This document shows positions 5,410-7,138 of a stretch of DNA of 7,138 bases, piece after piece. Below the pieces are notes generated by a model. The model did not search any database, had not been told where the DNA came from, and saw nothing but the letters and a program-made list of their open reading frames with translations. The stretch's first letter is position 1; each line of letters starts with the position of its first letter. Origin of the DNA: an uncultured Chloroflexaceae bacterium (GTDB lineage: Bacteria; Chloroflexota; Chloroflexia; Chloroflexales; Chloroflexaceae). A program made the position numbers and the translations under genes. The stretch spans positions 1 to 7,138 of the forward strand of contig CAKZQX010000551.1 in the NCBI GenBank assembly GCA_937141995.1. The letters are read 5' to 3'.

Positions 5410-5535
5410 CAATCGGGGAAATCCTGATAAACGGTACTCTAAAAACCTGGTATGTACGCCCCGATTGCGTCGATTAGCGGTATTCTGCTGCTATGTCAGG
5501 CCTTCCCTATACCGCTTTCAGGGTTTTCCCGATTG
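5410..5535 (+). repeat. Nested inverted repeat with alternative pairing
   Basis: Positions 5410-5427 (caatcggggaaatcctga) pair with 5518-5535 over 18 positions. The two imperfect positions are G-U and U-G on the plus strand. Inside, agcggtat (5476-5483) pairs with ataccgct (5509-5516). A competing perfect 10-bp pairing exists between gcaatcgggg (5409-5418) and ccccgattgc (5459-5468), which excludes the long stem. The pattern suggests a plus-strand structured leader or RNA, but no transcription start or terminator is evident, and a pair of DNA-level repeats is also possible. Confidence 0.5.
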
Positions 5536-5659
5536 TTTCCCGTCTAGATTTCTGCTAGACTTGAAACAGATACAGCAATTCACACACAAAGAGAATACGA
5601 GGAAGAAAAAATACCGAACAAAGAACAGCAGAGTGTCCGCCGGTAATGTACGCGACCCA

Positions 5660-5690
5660 CTTTGCTCCGGGTTCCTTTGTTTCCGGGTTC
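5660..5690. repeat. Tandem direct repeat of about 16 bp
   Basis: ctttgctccgggttc (5660-5674) is followed directly by ctttgtttccgggttc (5675-5690), differing by one substitution and one inserted base. Head-to-tail repeats at this spacing can be binding sites for activators that recognise direct repeats, but the sequence does not match a box I can name. Confidence 0.5.
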
Positions 5691-5865
5691 TGGATAGTCT
5701 CCTGACTTCTGACCTCGATGCAGATCAACACCACTTATGTGACACACTCTTAACATCGAGACGGGTTCATGTGGGAAAGTTTTTGGATTATCATCGTCAG
5801 TATTACACATCACGAAATACGAGCAGAGTAGGAGTGAACTGCGCTGTATTCTAATACAGGAATGA

Positions 5866-6201
5866 ATAGGCCTTAACCGTAGCACCATCGCAGCAACTTC
5901 CTGGGGTAGCGAAAGTCGTGGGTGCGCTCATCGACTTTTGTGTATATATACTTGCCGCCAGGCAGCGCGACTGGTCAATGGCGATCAGCGCTACGCCTGG
6001 TGGCAGGACCAACTCGGATTGCCGTGGCACCAGCGCAAGTCAGACCAGATCAGGGCTTCGATGGTAAAGAACAACATCCGGATCGGACAGAAATTTTCGG
6101 CTTTGGCACTGCCCCCATCCGTCGTTGTAGCGCTAGAGCATAGATGCTTATCAAGAGGAGTTAGATATTATGGTAAGCACGCGCTACGACCACCAGATTG
6201 A
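5866..6201 (+). pseudogene. Open, coding-looking fragment before phoU
   Basis: This frame is open from a stop at 5863 to a stop just inside phoU (6199-6201), and its middle part (about 5965-6120) reads like real protein: ARLVNGDQRYAWWQDQLGLP, then WHQRKSDQIRASMVKNN and IRIGQKFSALALPPSVVVAL. Codon choice there resembles that of the neighbouring genes. The only usable starts are weak (a TTG at 5938 without a ribosome-binding site), the upstream part is not protein-like, and the 3' end overlaps phoU by 32 bases out of frame. The best reading is the remnant of a longer gene or a small unrecognised gene. No family is assigned. Confidence 0.25.
6137..6148. promoter_or_regulatory. Short dyad in the phoU leader
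   Basis: agcat-ag-atgct is a perfect 5-bp inverted repeat with a two-base spacer, ending four bases before the phoU ribosome-binding site (AAGAGGAG, 6153-6160). Its position would allow an effect on translation or on a nearby promoter, but it is short enough to arise by chance. Confidence 0.25.
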
Positions 6202-6898
6202 AAGTTTACGTCAGGATCTCCTACGACTGGGCGGCATGGTCGAGCAAGCCCTGAGTAGAACCATAAAGAGTCTGGCAACCCAGAATGGTTTGACTGCGTC
6301 CTGGATTATTCAAGACGATGTACAGATTAACTATGCCCGGCATGTATTGGAAGAAGAAACCCTCTCGTTGCTGGCAACGCAGCAGCCTGTCGCGGGGGAT
6401 CTGCGTTTTCTCAATACTGCCGAGGCAATCGCCGCAGAACTGGAACACATCGGGGATTATGCCTGCGCGATTGCGCTCCGTGTTGAGCGGATGGCGCTGC
6501 GTTCATCACTGGTGACGCCTTCGCCGGAACTGTTTGAGATGGCAGCACTCGCCCGGCAGATGCTCCACACCAGTCTGGAAGCGTTTCTCAATCGGGATGG
6601 CGAATGCACCCTTAGCCTGGAGCAGAATGACCAGCGCATGGACGAGTATGAGAGTCACCTGCGGGCTGAACTTATCGAACTGGCGCGTAAGAATCCGCAG
6701 CATGTCGAGGCAATTGTCGATCTGCTCGATATTATCCACGCGCTGGAACGAGTGGCCGACCGGGCTACAACCATTGGCGAACGGGTCACTTACCTGGTCA
6801 ATGGCTCGATCAAGCCGATTGGCATGACAGCGTACAACACGCCTGGCACTGGTGAGCGACCCGAAGAGCTTAACCGTACCATCCCCTGTGCCGTGTAA
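6170..6898 (+). CDS. phoU: PhoU, phosphate signalling regulator
   Basis: A 242-residue protein with two three-helix PhoU domains, about 8-105 and 118-212. Metal-binding ExxxD motifs are present in both: E92-D96 in the segment ELEHIGDYA and E193-D197 in ALERVADRATTIGERV. The conserved GDLR segment (76-79) is also there. In this family the protein links the Pst phosphate transporter to the PhoR-type sensor kinase and represses the Pho response when phosphate is ample; it acts at the cytoplasmic face of the membrane. The C-terminal 30 residues (after VNGSIKPIG) are an extension without clear fold. The start is supported by AAGAGGAG nine bases upstream. No pst or phoBR genes are in the window; the gene is followed by its own terminator and may be transcribed alone or as the last gene of a unit. 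Confidence 0.96.
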   Translation: MVSTRYDHQIESLRQDLLRLGGMVEQALSRTIKSLATQNGLTASWIIQDDVQINYARHVLEEETLSLLATQQPVAGDLRFLNTAEAIAAELEHIGDYACAIALRVERMALRSSLVTPSPELFEMAALARQMLHTSLEAFLNRDGECTLSLEQNDQRMDEYESHLRAELIELARKNPQHVEAIVDLLDIIHALERVADRATTIGERVTYLVNGSIKPIGMTAYNTPGTGERPEELNRTIPCAV

Positions 6899-6968
6899 CA
6901 TAACGCATTGAGTTGCCACTTCGCAACCTCCAGATCCAGGTCACACACAGAGACCTCCCCTACCCACA

Positions 6969-7007
6969 CGGCGGACTGTTTCCAGCAAGCAGTCCGCCGC
7001 ACCCTTT
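6969..7007 (+). terminator. Intrinsic terminator of phoU
   Basis: The stem cggcggactg (6969-6978) with cagtccgccg (6990-6999) is extended inward by three more pairs, including one G-U, to a 13-bp stem with loop ccagc (6982-6986). A TTTT run at 7004-7007 follows within a few bases. It lies about 70 bp after the phoU stop codon. Two weaker 5-bp hairpins precede it, at 6912-6927 and 6938-6956. Confidence 0.8.
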
Positions 7008-7050
7008 TGCAGAACCTCCTGAAGTAGTAGCACTCTATGCACGGCGAACG

Positions 7051-7090
7051 CGCCCACGCGCGCGTCCCTACTTCGCCGCGCGCGTGGGCG
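7051..7090. repeat. GC-rich 14-bp perfect hairpin
   Basis: cgcccacgcgcgcg (7051-7064) and cgcgcgcgtgggcg (7077-7090) are exact complements with a 12-base loop. No T-run follows. It adjoins the next hairpin with a two-base overlap, so the two form a tandem palindromic block at the window edge. Confidence 0.8.
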
Positions 7091-7126
7091 GCTCAGACGC
7101 GCGGGCCTGCCGGGGCGTCTGAGCCG
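7089..7126. repeat. 12-bp perfect hairpin sharing a core with the left-edge repeats
   Basis: cggctcagacgc (7089-7100) pairs perfectly with gcgtctgagccg (7115-7126) around a 14-base loop. The loop and the start of the right arm contain gcctgccggggc (7105-7116), the same 12 bases found inside left-edge repeat copy 2 (151-162), with one change in copy 1 (25-36). The block may continue beyond the window. Confidence 0.75.
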
Positions 7127-7138
7127 GCGGTGCCGACG

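Larger units (their letters stand above)
5198..5860. other. AT-rich divergent intergenic region with several dyads
   Basis: About 660 bp between the minus-strand signalling genes and phoU, with no ORF that looks coding. It contains the dyad gtttag/ctaaac (5319-5324 with 5336-5341), cactaa/ttagtg (5360-5365 with 5382-5387), the nested structure 5410-5535 and gtctag/ctagac (5542-5547 with 5555-5560). Further right lie ctcgatg/catcgag (5714-5720 with 5754-5760), a tandem direct repeat at 5660-5690 and the 7-bp hairpin ctgtatt/aatacag (5844-5859). Promoters for both flanking transcription units should lie in this area or close to it, but I cannot place them. Confidence 0.5.

Noticed and set aside
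5580..5888. 102-codon minus-strand ORF in the phoU upstream region
   Set aside because: Cys/Ser/His-rich composition without domain features and spanning several dyads and the tandem repeat; not protein-like.
6125..6153. Sigma-70 promoter TTGTAG-17-TTATCA for phoU
   Set aside because: The -10 would overlap the ribosome-binding site, leaving the transcript without it.

Overview
The window looks like a chromosomal segment of a filamentous anoxygenic phototroph-type Chloroflexota (Chloroflexus/Roseiflexus-like). This is an inference from the style of the proteins: a tandem UspA protein, small stand-alone receivers, a signalling-helix plus GAF protein, a stand-alone CBM48 domain and a PhoU. Long intergenic regions rich in inverted repeats fit the same picture. 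No rRNA, tRNA, CRISPR array or transposase gene is visible.

Layout, left to right. Positions 1-208 hold two copies of an 82-bp hairpin repeat. Then comes a minus-strand series, in order of transcription: a receiver-only response regulator (4607-5059), a coiled-coil/GAF protein (3834-4514), a NarL/LuxR-type response regulator (3107-3775), a second receiver-only regulator (1911-2321), a short CBM48 (glycogen-binding-like) protein (1459-1827) and a two-domain universal stress protein (242-1207). A possible 44-codon ORF (5063-5197) ends three bases before the first of these. Positions 5198-6169 are a divergent region of about 1 kb with AT-rich stretches, several inverted repeats and one open, coding-looking fragment. 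It separates the minus-strand series from a plus-strand phoU gene (6170-6898). phoU is followed by a clear intrinsic terminator (6969-7007). The right edge (7051-7126) holds two more GC-rich hairpins, one sharing a 12-base core with the left-edge repeats.

The most striking object is the non-coding stretch 2682-3115. It folds onto itself as one very large, nested, imperfect palindrome. An outer stem of about 80 bp (its innermost 18 bp perfect) opens into a four-way junction. The junction carries two lateral hairpins of 20 and 24 bp (the latter perfect) and a distal 27-bp stem. The distal stem encloses a loop with a perfect 14-bp hairpin. The right outer arm runs through the stop codon of the LuxR-type regulator. 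The two halves look like an ancient inverted duplication. Mismatches in the inner stems are all of a kind that become G-U pairs in a minus-strand transcript, which is the direction of the adjacent regulator gene. I recognise no described element or RNA class here.

How the genes may work together: the receiver, GAF and LuxR genes look like the sensing and response part of a phosphorelay whose histidine kinase is not in the window. The Usp, CBM48 and PhoU proteins suggest a stress, carbon-storage and phosphate-status theme, but nothing in the sequence ties them into one pathway.
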